From NCBI RefSeq assembly GCF_011758645.1, contig NZ_JAAMOZ010000001.1:2170001-2234000 (forward strand): DNA of 64,000 nucleotides, read 5' to 3'. A program made the translations under genes and the position numbers. The number at the start of each line of letters is the position of its first letter. Within the stretch, counting starts at the first letter, position 1. Shown here one piece after another: positions 35,172 through 44,114 of the stretch. Below the pieces are notes generated by a model, which searched no databases, was not told the origin of the DNA, and saw only the letters and a list, made by a program, of their open reading frames with translations. Source of the stretch: Brooklawnia cerclae. Its GTDB lineage: Bacteria > Actinomycetota > Actinomycetes > Propionibacteriales > Propionibacteriaceae.

Positions 35172-35879
35172 TCAGATGAGTTCCCCTACCGCGACGCCCG
35201 TCCCGTGGAGGTGGGCGACCACACCGTCGGCGTCGATGTCGAGCCCCTCGTAGACCAGCCCCGCGGGCTGGGGCAGCCTCATCTCGGCCGCCAGTGCGTC
35301 GAGGGCGCCGGTGACGATGGACTCCGGCACGTCGATGCCGGCCACCTCCGCAGTGGGGTCGGCGATCGTCAGGCTGCCGTCGGCTGCCAGATCCAGATCG
35401 CCCTCGACCTGGATCGCGATGGTCGCCCCGAAGTACTCGACCGTCAGGGACGCCGACACCCGGTTGCCGGACACGTACGACAAGGGGAAGCCGGTCATCG
35501 CCTCCAGATCGCTCCACCGAAAGGCGATGTCGGCATCCAGATCCTCCGCGGTCGCCTGAGGAAGGTCGTCCCACGGCGACAATCCCTCGGCAGTGATGTC
35601 GATCGACTCCACCGTCCCCGTGCGGCCCTCGATGGTGACCACGGCGTCGTCCGCCGTCACGTGAACGCGCTCGACGCGTTTGGTCACCCCGGCCAGCAGG
35701 ATCGGCCAACCACCCAGTTCGGTCGTCACCCGTGCACCGCCGAGTTGCTCGGCCACCTGGGCGCTGGTGCGCTGTTCCGCCTGATCGCGGACGTGCGCGT
35801 CCACCAGCATCAACCCGGCCACGAGTACGACGACCACCAGGAGAACGGCCAGCCACGACCGTGCCCGGCGAACGGCCAT
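35172..35879 (-). CDS. DUF2993 (LmeA-like) secreted or anchored protein
   Basis: 235 residues with an N-terminal signal-anchor (ARSWLAVLLVVVVLVAGLMLV). The rest is beta-rich, with GARVTTELGGWPILLAGVTKRVERVHVTADD and TVEYFGATIAIQVEGDL in DUF2993 style. The mycobacterial member LmeA binds phospholipids and supports mannan lipoglycan elongation; a similar periplasm-side lipid role is a guess here. It starts four bases after the dapB stop and is probably co-transcribed. Confidence 0.8.
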   Translation of the reverse strand: MAVRRARSWLAVLLVVVVLVAGLMLVDAHVRDQAEQRTSAQVAEQLGGARVTTELGGWPILLAGVTKRVERVHVTADDAVVTIEGRTGTVESIDITAEGLSPWDDLPQATAEDLDADIAFRWSDLEAMTGFPLSYVSGNRVSASLTVEYFGATIAIQVEGDLDLAADGSLTIADPTAEVAGIDVPESIVTGALDALAAEMRLPQPAGLVYEGLDIDADGVVAHLHGTGVAVGELI

Positions 35880-35883
35880 GGGG

Positions 35884-36630
35884 TCAGTCCTCGCCGATCC
35901 CGAGCAGGCTGTTGATGCCGACCGTCAGACCCGGCCGGTCACCGACCGCTCGAACCGCCGCCAGCACGCCCGGCATGTAGCTGGAACGCTGGAAGGAGTC
36001 GTCCCGGATGGTCAGCATCTCGCCAGGATTGCCCAGGACGACCTCCTGGTGAGCGAACAGGCCCTGCAGCCGCACAGAATGCACGTGCACACCGTCGATA
36101 CTCGCCCCACGGGCACCGTCCTCCTCGAGGGTGGTCGCATCGGGCATCGGGGGGCTGCCCGCATCCGCCCGCGCCGCCGCGATCGCTCGCGCGGTCGATG
36201 CCGCCGTACCCGAGGGGGCGTCCACCTTGCGCGGGTGATGCAGCTCGATGACCTCGACCGACTCGAAGAACGGTGCGGCCTTCGTCGCGAAATGCATCAT
36301 GAGCACCGCGGCTATGGAGAAGTTCGGGGCGATCAGCACATTGCTGCCGGGTTTGGCGTCCAGCAGTTCCCGCACCTCGTCGAGGCGGACGGGGGTGAAC
36401 CCCGTCGTCCCCACCACGACATCGAGACCGTGGTCGATGCACCAGGAGATGTTGCTCATCACGGCGTCGGGAGTGGTGAAGTCGACCACGACGTCGGCCT
36501 GCTCGACCGCGCCGCGATCGTCCCCCGAGTCGACAGCGGCGACCAGTTCGAGATCGGCTGCCCCCTCGACCGCCCCGACGACCTCTTGCCCCATGCGCCC
36601 CCTGGCTCCGAAGACCGCCACCTTGAGCAC
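35884..36630 (-). CDS. dapB: 4-hydroxy-tetrahydrodipicolinate reductase
   Basis: NAD(P)H-dependent step of lysine and diaminopimelate synthesis. Nucleotide site VAVFGARGRMGQEVV, VVVGTTGFT, and the catalytic signature ELHHPRKVDAPSGTA are all present. 248 residues from GTG 36630, which has AAGGGG upstream; the long upstream frame was rejected. Confidence 0.96.
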   Translation of the reverse strand: MLKVAVFGARGRMGQEVVGAVEGAADLELVAAVDSGDDRGAVEQADVVVDFTTPDAVMSNISWCIDHGLDVVVGTTGFTPVRLDEVRELLDAKPGSNVLIAPNFSIAAVLMMHFATKAAPFFESVEVIELHHPRKVDAPSGTAASTARAIAAARADAGSPPMPDATTLEEDGARGASIDGVHVHSVRLQGLFAHQEVVLGNPGEMLTIRDDSFQRSSYMPGVLAAVRAVGDRPGLTVGINSLLGIGED

Positions 36631-36751
36631 GTCGACCACCCCTTCTCGCGTCTCCGCAAGCCTACCGGGGTCGCCGGGTTCCCCGTGGCGCCGGTCAGCG
36701 CCGCGGTATACGGGCCTCGCCACGGTGGTCGACGGTCGGTAGCGTGACCCA

Positions 36752-36832
36752 GTTCCTTCAAATCTCCGCACCCGCGATTCTGGCTACGCCTTATACCGAC
36801 CCCAGGCCGTCCAGGCACCAGTTTGAAGGAAC
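36752..36832. repeat. Spaced 11-bp perfect inverted repeat
   Basis: GTTCCTTCAAA (36752-36762) and TTTGAAGGAAC (36822-36832) flank 59 bases between dapB and the pnp terminator. The interior shows no coding potential. It could be a structured RNA, a regulator site pair or the remains of a very small mobile element. Confidence 0.5.
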
Positions 36833-36875
36833 ATGGTCACGGCCGACGGCGTGCACTCCGCTTCCGGACAGGGAA

Positions 36876-36908
36876 ACGGCCCGCGGAGAACGAATCTCCA
36901 CGGGCCGT
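36876..36908 (-). terminator. Terminator after pnp
   Basis: A 14-position stem with one mismatch (ACGGCCCG...CGGGCCGT outer arms) and a five-base loop, 21 bases past the pnp stop, followed on the minus strand by TTTCCC. Confidence 0.7.
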
Positions 36909-36928
36909 CAGCGTCATGCCGACCGGAT

Positions 36929-39151
36929 TCACTCGGCGGCGGCGACCTCCGCCTTCTCGTCCTCCTCGATGACCGGCACGAGCGACAGCTTGCCGCGGTC
37001 ATCGACGTCGCTGATCTCGACCTGGATCTTCTGGCCGACGCTCACCACGTCCTCGACGTTCTCGACGCGATGCCCCTCGTTGAGGGCGCGCATCTTCGAG
37101 ATGTGCAGCAGCCCGTCCTTGCCGGGAAGCAGCGAGATGAACGCTCCGAAGGTGGTCAGCTTCACAACCGTGCCGAGGTAGCGCTCGCCCTTCTCGGGCA
37201 TCGTCGGGTTGGCGATCGCGTTGACCATCTGGCGGGCCGCCTCGGCCGAGGTGCCGTCGGTCGCGCCGATGAAGATCGTGCCGTCCTCCTCGATGGAGAT
37301 GTTGGCGCCGGTGTCGTCCTGGATCTGGTTGATGACCTTGCCCTTGGGCCCGATGACCTCGCCGATCTTGTCGACGGGGATGTGCACCGTGATGATCCGC
37401 GGAGCGAAGGGGCTCATCTCGTCGGGCTGGTCGATGGCCTCGTTCATGATGCCGAGGATCGTCGTCCGGGCGTCCTTCGCCTGCAGCAGCGCGGCCGCCA
37501 GCACATCGGAGGGGATCCCGTCCAGCTTGGTGTCGAGCTGCAGCGCGGTGATGAACTCGCTGGTGCCGGCGACCTTGAAGTCCATGTCACCGAGCGCGTC
37601 CTCGGCGCCCAGGATGTCGGTGAGCGCGAGGTAGCGGGTCTGGCCCGACTCGTCCTTCTCGCTCATCAGGCCCATGGCGATGCCGGCGACGGGTGCCTTC
37701 AGCGGAACGCCCGCGTTCATCAGCGCCAGGCTGGAGGCGCACACCGAACCCATCGACGTCGAGCCGTTGGAACCGATGGCCTCCGACACCTCACGGATGG
37801 CGTAGGGGAACTCCTCACGAGTCGGCAGCACCGGGACGATGGCCCGCTCGGCCAGCGCGCCGTGGCCGACCTCACGCCGCTTGGGCGAGCCGACACGGCC
37901 AGTCTCACCGGTGGAGTACGGCGGCATCTCGTACTGGTGCATGTAGCGCTTGGCCGTGGTCGCGCTCACGGTGTCGAGCTTCTGCTCCATCTCGAGCATG
38001 TTGAGCGTCGTGATACCGAGCACCTGGGTCTCCCCGCGCTGGAACAGCGACGAGCCGTGCACACGCGGGATCAGGCCCACCTGCGCCGACAGCGGCCGGA
38101 TGTCCTTGGGACCACGGCCGTCGATGCGACGCCCCTGGCTCAGGACGCGTCCGCGCACGATCTTCTTCTGGAGCGCCTTGAACGCGCCCGCGATCTCGCC
38201 CTCGCGTCCCGCGAACGCCTCGTTGTCGGCCAGCTTCTCGTAGATCGACGCCTTCAGGGCCTTCTCGGCCTCCTGCCGGTCGAGCTTGTCGGCGATCTGC
38301 TCGATCTCGTCGAGCCTGGCCGCGGCCAGCGACGAGACCTCGGCGTAGATGTCGTCCTCGTACTCCTTGAACACGGGGAAGGGGTAGGTCTCCTTGCTGA
38401 TCTGGCTCGCGAGTTCGACCTGTGCGTCGCACAGCGCCTTGATGAAAGGCTTCGCGGCCTCCAGCCCCCCGGCGACGACGTCCTCGGTGGGAGCGGTCTG
38501 CCCGGAGCGGACGATGTTCCACGTGCTCTCGGTGCCACCGGCCTCGACCATCATGATCGCGACGTCACCGTCGGCGAGCACGCGCCCGGCCACGACCATC
38601 GAGAAGACGGCCTTCTTCTCCTGCTCGACCGTCGGGAAACACACCCACGAGTCGCCGAGGAGCGACAGGCGAACGCCCCCGATGGGGCCGTGGAACGGCA
38701 GCCCGGCGATCTGGGTCGACATCGAGGCCGCGTTGATCGCGAGCACGTCGTACTCGACCTGCGGGTTCAGTGCCAGCACCGTGACGACGATCTGCACCTC
38801 GTTCCGCAGTCCCTTGACGAAGGCGGGGCGGATCGGGCGGTCGATCAGGCGGCAGGCGAGGATCGCATTGTCGGACGGACGCCCCTCGCGACGGAAGAAC
38901 GACCCGGGGATGCGGCCGACCGCGTACATCTTCTCGTCGACATCGACGGTGAGCGGGAAGAAGTCGATCGACTCGCGCGGCGACTTCTGCGCCGTGGTGG
39001 CCGACAGCAACATGGTGTCGCCGTCGAGGTAGACGGCGGCGGAGCCATCCGCCTGTTGCGCGAGCACACCGGCCTCGAACCGGACGACATGTTTGCCGCG
39101 CGATCCGTTGTCGATGATGGCCTCGCTGAACTTGAGGTTTTCACCCTCCAT
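36929..39151 (-). CDS. pnp: Polyribonucleotide nucleotidyltransferase (PNPase)
   Basis: Phosphorolytic 3'-5' exoribonuclease of 740 residues. Two RNase PH-like domains (first with [17 protein letters not shown], second with [15 protein letters not shown] and the phosphate-site [13 protein letters not shown]), a helical linker, then KH ([16 protein letters not shown]) and S1 ([23 protein letters not shown]) RNA-binding domains, with an acidic tail. ATG at 39151 begins the family's [13 protein letters not shown]-like sequence. Upstream rpsO has its own strong terminator. Confidence 0.97.
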   Translation of the reverse strand: MEGENLKFSEAIIDNGSRGKHVVRFEAGVLAQQADGSAAVYLDGDTMLLSATTAQKSPRESIDFFPLTVDVDEKMYAVGRIPGSFFRREGRPSDNAILACRLIDRPIRPAFVKGLRNEVQIVVTVLALNPQVEYDVLAINAASMSTQIAGLPFHGPIGGVRLSLLGDSWVCFPTVEQEKKAVFSMVVAGRVLADGDVAIMMVEAGGTESTWNIVRSGQTAPTEDVVAGGLEAAKPFIKALCDAQVELASQISKETYPFPVFKEYEDDIYAEVSSLAAARLDEIEQIADKLDRQEAEKALKASIYEKLADNEAFAGREGEIAGAFKALQKKIVRGRVLSQGRRIDGRGPKDIRPLSAQVGLIPRVHGSSLFQRGETQVLGITTLNMLEMEQKLDTVSATTAKRYMHQYEMPPYSTGETGRVGSPKRREVGHGALAERAIVPVLPTREEFPYAIREVSEAIGSNGSTSMGSVCASSLALMNAGVPLKAPVAGIAMGLMSEKDESGQTRYLALTDILGAEDALGDMDFKVAGTSEFITALQLDTKLDGIPSDVLAAALLQAKDARTTILGIMNEAIDQPDEMSPFAPRIITVHIPVDKIGEVIGPKGKVINQIQDDTGANISIEEDGTIFIGATDGTSAEAARQMVNAIANPTMPEKGERYLGTVVKLTTFGAFISLLPGKDGLLHISKMRALNEGHRVENVEDVVSVGQKIQVEISDVDDRGKLSLVPVIEEDEKAEVAAAE

Positions 39152-39454
39152 GAATTGTCCTCTCTGCGTGCGGACCCGTTGGCCCGCGGATGCCCGGCCG
39201 CGCATCGTGCGCGCCGGGTGCGGCGCCGGGAGGATCAGGAAGGTCGTCGACCTCGAATGATGGTCTTCGATCGAGGCCATCGGGACGCGGGGATTCGCAC
39301 CCGCCGGCCCGCTGGCCACTACCGAGGACCAACAACCGTGATGCTCCCCGCGCCCACGACCACCCCATCGCGGGGCGGCTTCGTGATGAAGTTGTTATGT
39401 GCCTCAATCATGCCGTGGGACGAAAGCTCATGCACGCCACACGGCGATTGCTCC
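39152..39454 (-). other. Untranslated leader and promoter region of pnp
   Basis: No gene is supported in these 303 bases, although the frame stays open. Small stems are visible (for example GATGG...CCATC around 39256-39282). In other bacteria pnp is autoregulated through its leader; that is possible here but not shown. AGAGAGGA precedes the pnp ATG. Confidence 0.4.
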
Positions 39455-39502
39455 GGAAAACACGTCAAGGGGGGCGCCCCGTGGAGGGCGCTCCCCTTGA
39501 CG
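39455..39502 (-). terminator. Strong intrinsic terminator after rpsO
   Basis: A 17-pair stem (39463-39479 with 39486-39502, one G-T pair) and a six-base loop, followed on the minus strand by TGTTTTCC. It lies 43 bases past the rpsO stop. Confidence 0.85.
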
Positions 39503-39545
39503 AATCAAACCGACAGAATCGAATCCCCCTGAACCGGACTCAGGA

Positions 39546-39809
39546 TCACCGGCGCAGGCCCAACCGCTCGATGAGCTTGCGGTAGTGGTCGATGTCTTCC
39601 TTGGCCACGTAGTTGAGCAGGCGGCGGCGATGGCCGACCATCAGCATGAGGCCGCGACGGGAGTGATGATCGCCCTTGTGCTGCTTGAGATGCTCGGTCA
39701 GGTGAGCGATGCGCTTGGTGAGCAGCGCGATCTGCACGTCCGGGGAGCCGGTATCGCCGGGACGCGTGGCGTATTCCTCGATGATCTTCTTCTTGGTGTC
39801 AGTGTCCAT
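39546..39809 (-). CDS. rpsO: 30S ribosomal protein S15
   Basis: Primary binder of the 16S rRNA central domain. 87 residues: [23 protein letters not shown], then [26 protein letters not shown] at 39809 with AAGGTT upstream; the upstream extension of the frame has no homology. Between ribF and pnp, the standard order. Confidence 0.97.
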   Translation of the reverse strand: MDTDTKKKIIEEYATRPGDTGSPDVQIALLTKRIAHLTEHLKQHKGDHHSRRGLMLMVGHRRRLLNYVAKEDIDHYRKLIERLGLRR

Positions 39810-39983
39810 GACGAACCAACCTTTCGGACTCGCTGCGCGGCGCCCCCGGTGCTGGATCGCGATGGGGACTCTTACGGGGCCGCGGCCGATCGAACGGCAA
39901 CCCCACGAGCCTACCATGTCGCCCCCGACCAGGCGAACCCGCTGATCACGGGCCTTTCGTCCGCCGACGAGGACAGACGACGG

Positions 39984-40910
39984 TCAGGCGACACCCAGGG
40001 CGGAACGCGTGTCCGCCACGTCGACTTCCATCTGGGCTATGAGCTCGTCCACCGACGAGAACCTCACCTGCCCACGCAGGTGCGCCACGAACTCGACACC
40101 GATCTCGACTCCGTAGAGCTCGAGGTCGGTGCGATCGAGGACGTAGGACTCGACCCTGCGTTCCAGGCCGTCGAAGGTCGGGTTGGTGCCCACGCTGATC
40201 GCGGACGGCAGGAGAAGGGCGTCACGCTCGTCCAGCCGTCGGAGCCAACCCGCGTAGACACCGTCGGCGGGGATCGCCATGTCGTCGGGGATCACCAGGT
40301 TGGCGGTCGGAAAGCCCAGGTCACGGCCACGCTGGTCGCCCATGACCACCACGCCGCGCACCCGGAAGCTCCGGCCCAGGTGCCGGGCAGCCTGTTCGAC
40401 GTCGCCGCGGGCGATGGCCTGACGTACCAGCGTCGAGCACGTGCGGACGTCGTCGACCTCCCACAGATGCATGACGTCCACCTCGAAGCGTCCACGGGCG
40501 AGTTCGCGCATCGTCTCGCCCGTGCCCGCCGCCCCCTTGCCGAACGTGAAATTCTCACCGACCTCGACGGCGACAGGATTCAGCGGCGTGAGGATCGTCT
40601 CGACGAACCGCTCGGGCGACCAGCCCGCGATCTCGCGGGTGAACTGGACGACCCTCACCTGGTCGGCTCCGTAACGCCGCAGCAGGTCGATGCGATCGGA
40701 CAGGTCGGTGAGAAGCCTCGGCGCCTTGTCGGGCGCCACGACGCGCAGAGGATGAGGCCAGAAGGTCACGACGACGACGGGGAGCGGGCCCTGGTCGTCC
40801 GCCCACTGCACGGCCTGTTCACGAGCCCGGGCGAGGAGCTTCTGGTGTCCAGTGTGGACGCCATCGAAGTTCCCGATGACCACCACGCTGTGCCGTCTCT
40901 CCGGTCGCAT
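39984..40910 (-). CDS. ribF: Bifunctional riboflavin kinase/FAD synthetase
   Basis: Makes FMN and FAD from riboflavin. N-terminal adenylyltransferase with VIGNFDGVHTGHQKLL and the later GENFTFGKGAAG, C-terminal kinase with GRDLGFPTANLVIP and VGTNPTFDGLERRVESYVLD. 308 residues from ATG 40910 (MRPERRHSVVVIG). No FMN riboswitch is seen upstream. Confidence 0.95.
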   Translation of the reverse strand: MRPERRHSVVVIGNFDGVHTGHQKLLARAREQAVQWADDQGPLPVVVVTFWPHPLRVVAPDKAPRLLTDLSDRIDLLRRYGADQVRVVQFTREIAGWSPERFVETILTPLNPVAVEVGENFTFGKGAAGTGETMRELARGRFEVDVMHLWEVDDVRTCSTLVRQAIARGDVEQAARHLGRSFRVRGVVVMGDQRGRDLGFPTANLVIPDDMAIPADGVYAGWLRRLDERDALLLPSAISVGTNPTFDGLERRVESYVLDRTDLELYGVEIGVEFVAHLRGQVRFSSVDELIAQMEVDVADTRSALGVA

Positions 40911-40984
40911 TCCCGCTCCTGGTCCAGCCGTTCGTCCGCGCCGGCGGTCGCCGGGCCGCAGACCAGCATAGTGCGCGCCGTTGA

Positions 40985-42520
40985 CTACCCCCATGAGGTG
41001 TCGCCGCGCCGGGCAGCCCCCTGCCTGTGGCCGTGACGGGTGAGGAACGTGTCCACGTCCCCGAGGTCGTCGATGCGTTCCTCCAGCTCCTCACGACTCC
41101 AGTCCCACCAACGGGTGGCCCGGATTGCCTCGGCGACGTCGCGGGGGAACCGTTCACGCAGAACGTGCGCCGGGACGCCCGCCACGACGGTGTAGGGCTC
41201 GACGTCGTGGGTCACCACCGCGGAAGCCCCCACGACCGCGCCGTCGCCGATCGACACCCCCGGCATGATCGTCGCGCCGTGGCCCACCCACACGTCGTTG
41301 CCGATCGTGACGGGATGCGAGCGCCGCCATTCGAAGAACCGCTCGTCGTCGTCTCCGAGACCGAAGGCGGATCGGCGATAGGTCATGTGATGCTGGGTGA
41401 CCCGCCACATCGGGTGGTTTCCCGGGTTGATCCGCACATGGGACGCGATGGAGCAGTACTTGCCGACCGTTGCGTACACACAGTCCACATCGCCCGCCAG
41501 ATAGCTGTAGTCACCGATCGTCGACTCGCTGACAAGGCATCTCGGGCCGATGTCGGTCCACTCCCCCAGGGTCGAATCGACCACGCGGGAGGTCTGGTGC
41601 ACCGCGGGCAGGCGCGAGAGCCGCTCACCGCTGAGCCCGCTTGGGAGCTCTCGATTCGGGACCATCCGATTCGGGGCCGTCCGGATCTGCCCGGCTGCGC
41701 TTCGGACCCCGGTCTGTGCCGGGGCGACCCGAAGCGCCTGGCCGAAACCCGGCTGTCGCCGCTCCCGGAAGGCCGCCAGACCCTCGGCGAAGTCAGGACT
41801 CCGCGACAGGAGCGTCTGGACGGCGGGTTCGTCCTCCAGATATCGCTCGAAGCCTGTGAACGTGGACGCCCAGACCTGCTGCTTGATGGCTGCCAGCGCG
41901 TCCGCCGGACCGGCCGCGAGTTCGGCCGCGAGTTCGGCCGTCTGACGCACGAGATCCGTCGCGGGCACGACTCGCGTGACCAACCCCAGCGTCACGGCCT
42001 CGGAGGCCGGCACAGGACGGCTCCTCATGAGCAGGTCGGAGGCCCGCAGATGGCCCAGCGTCCTGGTGAGGACGAAACCCACTCCCGTGTCGGAGGCGAG
42101 CCCCAGACGTACGAAAGCGGTGGACAAAGTGACGTCGTCGCTCGCCAGGACGAAGTCGGCGGCGAGCACGAGACCCAGCCCCGCTCCCGCCGCCACACGC
42201 TGCACCGACGCGACCACGGGCTTCGGGATCGCCCGCATCAGCCAGACGACGCGTCCCAGGGCCCGGACGAGCGCTCGTACGTTGCCACGATCGTGCGCGA
42301 GATCGGCCTCGAACTGGGCCATGTCGCCACCGGCACAGAACGCCCGCCCCGCCCCCGCGAGGACGATGACACGCACCTCGTCGTCTGCGGCCGCTGCTCC
42401 CAGAGCGTCCAGGAGGTCGTCGGCCACCACGGTGTCGAGCGCGTTGAGGCGCTCGGGACGGTTGAGAACGATGTGTGCCACGTGGTCGCGCACCGAATAG
42501 TCGATCCAGGTGAGCTCCAT
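40985..42520 (-). CDS. Fusion: crotonase (enoyl-CoA hydratase/isomerase) plus phosphonate-type hexapeptide acyltransferase
   Basis: One uninterrupted frame of 511 residues with two unrelated enzymes. Residues 1-255 are a crotonase: [13 protein letters not shown], the oxyanion-hole motifs [13 protein letters not shown] and [16 protein letters not shown], then [16 protein letters not shown], where the PaaG/isomerase-like members keep an aspartate. Residues 255-310 are a linker with a doubled 15-base repeat ([10 protein letters not shown]). Residues 310-500 are a left-handed beta-helix transferase: [53 protein letters not shown] and [21 protein letters not shown], close to the hexapeptide transferase family tied to phosphonate metabolism. 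No stop separates them; an internal ATG at 41665 could yield the transferase alone. TATCGT seven bases before the ATG suggests a leaderless message. Confidence 0.85.
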   Translation of the reverse strand: MELTWIDYSVRDHVAHIVLNRPERLNALDTVVADDLLDALGAAAADDEVRVIVLAGAGRAFCAGGDMAQFEADLAHDRGNVRALVRALGRVVWLMRAIPKPVVASVQRVAAGAGLGLVLAADFVLASDDVTLSTAFVRLGLASDTGVGFVLTRTLGHLRASDLLMRSRPVPASEAVTLGLVTRVVPATDLVRQTAELAAELAAGPADALAAIKQQVWASTFTGFERYLEDEPAVQTLLSRSPDFAEGLAAFRERRQPGFGQALRVAPAQTGVRSAAGQIRTAPNRMVPNRELPSGLSGERLSRLPAVHQTSRVVDSTLGEWTDIGPRCLVSESTIGDYSYLAGDVDCVYATVGKYCSIASHVRINPGNHPMWRVTQHHMTYRRSAFGLGDDDERFFEWRRSHPVTIGNDVWVGHGATIMPGVSIGDGAVVGASAVVTHDVEPYTVVAGVPAHVLRERFPRDVAEAIRATRWWDWSREELEERIDDLGDVDTFLTRHGHRQGAARRGDTSWG

Positions 42521-42527
42521 GGTTGAC

Positions 42528-42533
42528 ACGATA
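42528..42533 (-). promoter_or_regulatory. -10 hexamer of the crotonase-transferase gene
   Basis: TATCGT on the minus strand, seven bases before the ATG at 42520, no Shine-Dalgarno between. A matching -35 was not identified. Confidence 0.4.
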
Positions 42534-42670
42534 CGGGCAAGCCCCGCGCATGTGCGCATCCTCAGCCCCGAGTGGGTCGCATTCAGGGCACCACGAGACG
42601 CTCGACGGGCTCGAAGGCCGAACACGGAGACGCTAGCCGAAACCGACGGAACCAGCGCCCCGGCGGGGTC

Positions 42671-43534
42671 TCAGGCGAGGACGGCGATGGGGCGCCCGCC
42701 GACCCCGTAGAGGGCGAGGAGATCACCCTCCGGGCCGACGACGCCGGTCGGCGACGAGGGGATGTCGATGGCCAGGGAACGTCCGAACCCGATGTCCCGG
42801 GCCTCGTCCGGCCCGACCTCGACGACGGGGAAGCTCAGGCGCGCCGCGGCGGCCATGGTCATGAGCGGCGTGGTGGGCTCCAGCGCATCCAGTTCGATCG
42901 CGGAGTTCAGCCCGTAGCCTCCGATGCGGGTACGCCGCAGCCGTGTGAGATGGCCCCCCACTCCCAGCGTCGCCCCGAGGTCGCGGGCGAGCGCGCGCAC
43001 ATAGGTGCCGGACGAGCACTCGACCTCGACGTCCACATCGCAGAAGTCACCCGAAGACGCGACGGCGGTCGCCTCGAAGCGGGTCACGCGCACGGGCCTG
43101 GCCGCCAGCTGCACCTCCTCGCCGGCACGCGCCCGGGCATAGGCGCGCCTGCCGTCGACCTTGATCGCCGAGACCGTGCTCGGCACCTGCATGATCTCAC
43201 CACGCAGGGGTGCCATCGCACGCTCGATCTCGTCGGCGCCGAGGGTGCCGGCCGGGGCCCCTCCGGTCGGCTCGCCCTCGGCATCGTCCGTGGAGGTCGA
43301 CCGGCCCAACCGGATGGTGGCGCGATATTCCTTGTCGTGCAGCGCCAGGTGGCCCAGCAGACGGGTTGCGCGATTCACCCCGACGATGAGGACCCCGGTC
43401 GCCATCGGGTCCAGAGTGCCCGCATGGCCGACCTTGCGCGTCCCCAGTACTCGTCGGACGCGTCCGACGACCTGATGGGAGGTCAGGCCCGCCGGCTTGT
43501 CGATGACGAGGATCCCCGCGGAGTCCACGGGCAC
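42671..43534 (-). CDS. truB: tRNA pseudouridine(55) synthase
   Basis: Converts U55 to pseudouridine in the T-loop of tRNAs. The catalytic aspartate is in GHAGTLDPMATGVL; LVIDKPAGLTSHQVV precedes it and KEYRATIRLG follows; a C-terminal domain with the PUA-like LLALYGVGGRPIAVLA ends the 287-residue protein. GTG start at 43534 touches the rbfA stop (TGA-GTG). Confidence 0.95.
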   Translation of the reverse strand: MPVDSAGILVIDKPAGLTSHQVVGRVRRVLGTRKVGHAGTLDPMATGVLIVGVNRATRLLGHLALHDKEYRATIRLGRSTSTDDAEGEPTGGAPAGTLGADEIERAMAPLRGEIMQVPSTVSAIKVDGRRAYARARAGEEVQLAARPVRVTRFEATAVASSGDFCDVDVEVECSSGTYVRALARDLGATLGVGGHLTRLRRTRIGGYGLNSAIELDALEPTTPLMTMAAAARLSFPVVEVGPDEARDIGFGRSLAIDIPSSPTGVVGPEGDLLALYGVGGRPIAVLA

Positions 43535-44038
43535 TCAGTCCTGAGACGCGGGAGCGTCGTCCGCGTCGTCGTCGGCATCGTCGTCCGCGGCATCGTCCTC
43601 ACGCTTGCGGTAGGGGTCGGGATCGCCGGCGTAGCTCGCTGTGGCCCTGCGGTTCGCCAGGTCGGCGTCACTGGCCTGCACCCGGGCGAGGAGGTCCTCC
43701 ATGTCCTGGGCCGACTCGGCGGTCGCGTCCTGGACGAAGGTCAGGCTCGGGGTGAACTTGAGCCCGAGGCGCTGCCCCACCGTGGTGCGCAAGAGGCCCT
43801 TGGCCGCCTCCAACGCCGCCGGGGTGTCGACCTTCCCCTCGGGGGCGTCGGCCTCGCGGCCGTCGAGGGAGCGGCCCAGGTCGGTGTAGAAGATCGTCGC
43901 CTCGCGGCCGTCGCCCGTCAGCCGGACGTCGGTGATGGTGACGTAGCCCAACCGCGGATCCTTGACGCGCCGATCGAGCATCTGGGCCACGATCTTGCGG
44001 ATCTGGTCCTCCAGCTTCGCGATTCGTGGGTTACTCAT
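43535..44038 (-). CDS. rbfA: Ribosome-binding factor A
   Basis: KH-like 30S assembly and cold-adaptation factor. IAKLEDQIRKIVAQML, RDPRLGYVTIT-like KDPRLGYVTITDV and RTTVGQRLGLKFTPSLTFVQD match the family; a long acidic tail rich in aspartate closes the 167 residues. ATG at 44038, with GGAGG and a hairpin upstream that separates it from infB. Confidence 0.95.
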   Translation of the reverse strand: MSNPRIAKLEDQIRKIVAQMLDRRVKDPRLGYVTITDVRLTGDGREATIFYTDLGRSLDGREADAPEGKVDTPAALEAAKGLLRTTVGQRLGLKFTPSLTFVQDATAESAQDMEDLLARVQASDADLANRRATASYAGDPDPYRKREDDAADDDADDDADDAPASQD

Positions 44039-44054
44039 GTGGTCCTCCGATGAT

Positions 44055-44098
44055 GTGAAAAGGGTGACGGGTGGGGGCGGAAGCCGCCCCCACCCGTC
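44055..44098 (-). terminator. Terminator between infB and rbfA
   Basis: A perfect 15-bp stem (44066-44080 with 44084-44098) with a three-base loop, then CCTTTTC on the minus strand, 17 bases past the infB stop. Since rbfA and truB follow on the same strand, it may be leaky and set their level relative to infB. Confidence 0.75.
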
Positions 44099-44114
44099 CC
44101 GTCGATCTCGAACG

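Noticed and set aside
36833-39532. 899-codon plus-strand frame opposite pnp
   Set aside because: Antisense shadow; it also crosses the pnp and rpsO terminators and has no motif.
40911-40984. FMN riboswitch upstream of ribF
   Set aside because: The gap is only 74 bases and lacks the conserved multi-stem FMN element.
40985-41665. Transferase domain as a separate gene starting at 41665
   Set aside because: No stop codon ends the crotonase before it, and no Shine-Dalgarno was evident at 41665; kept only as a possible internal start.
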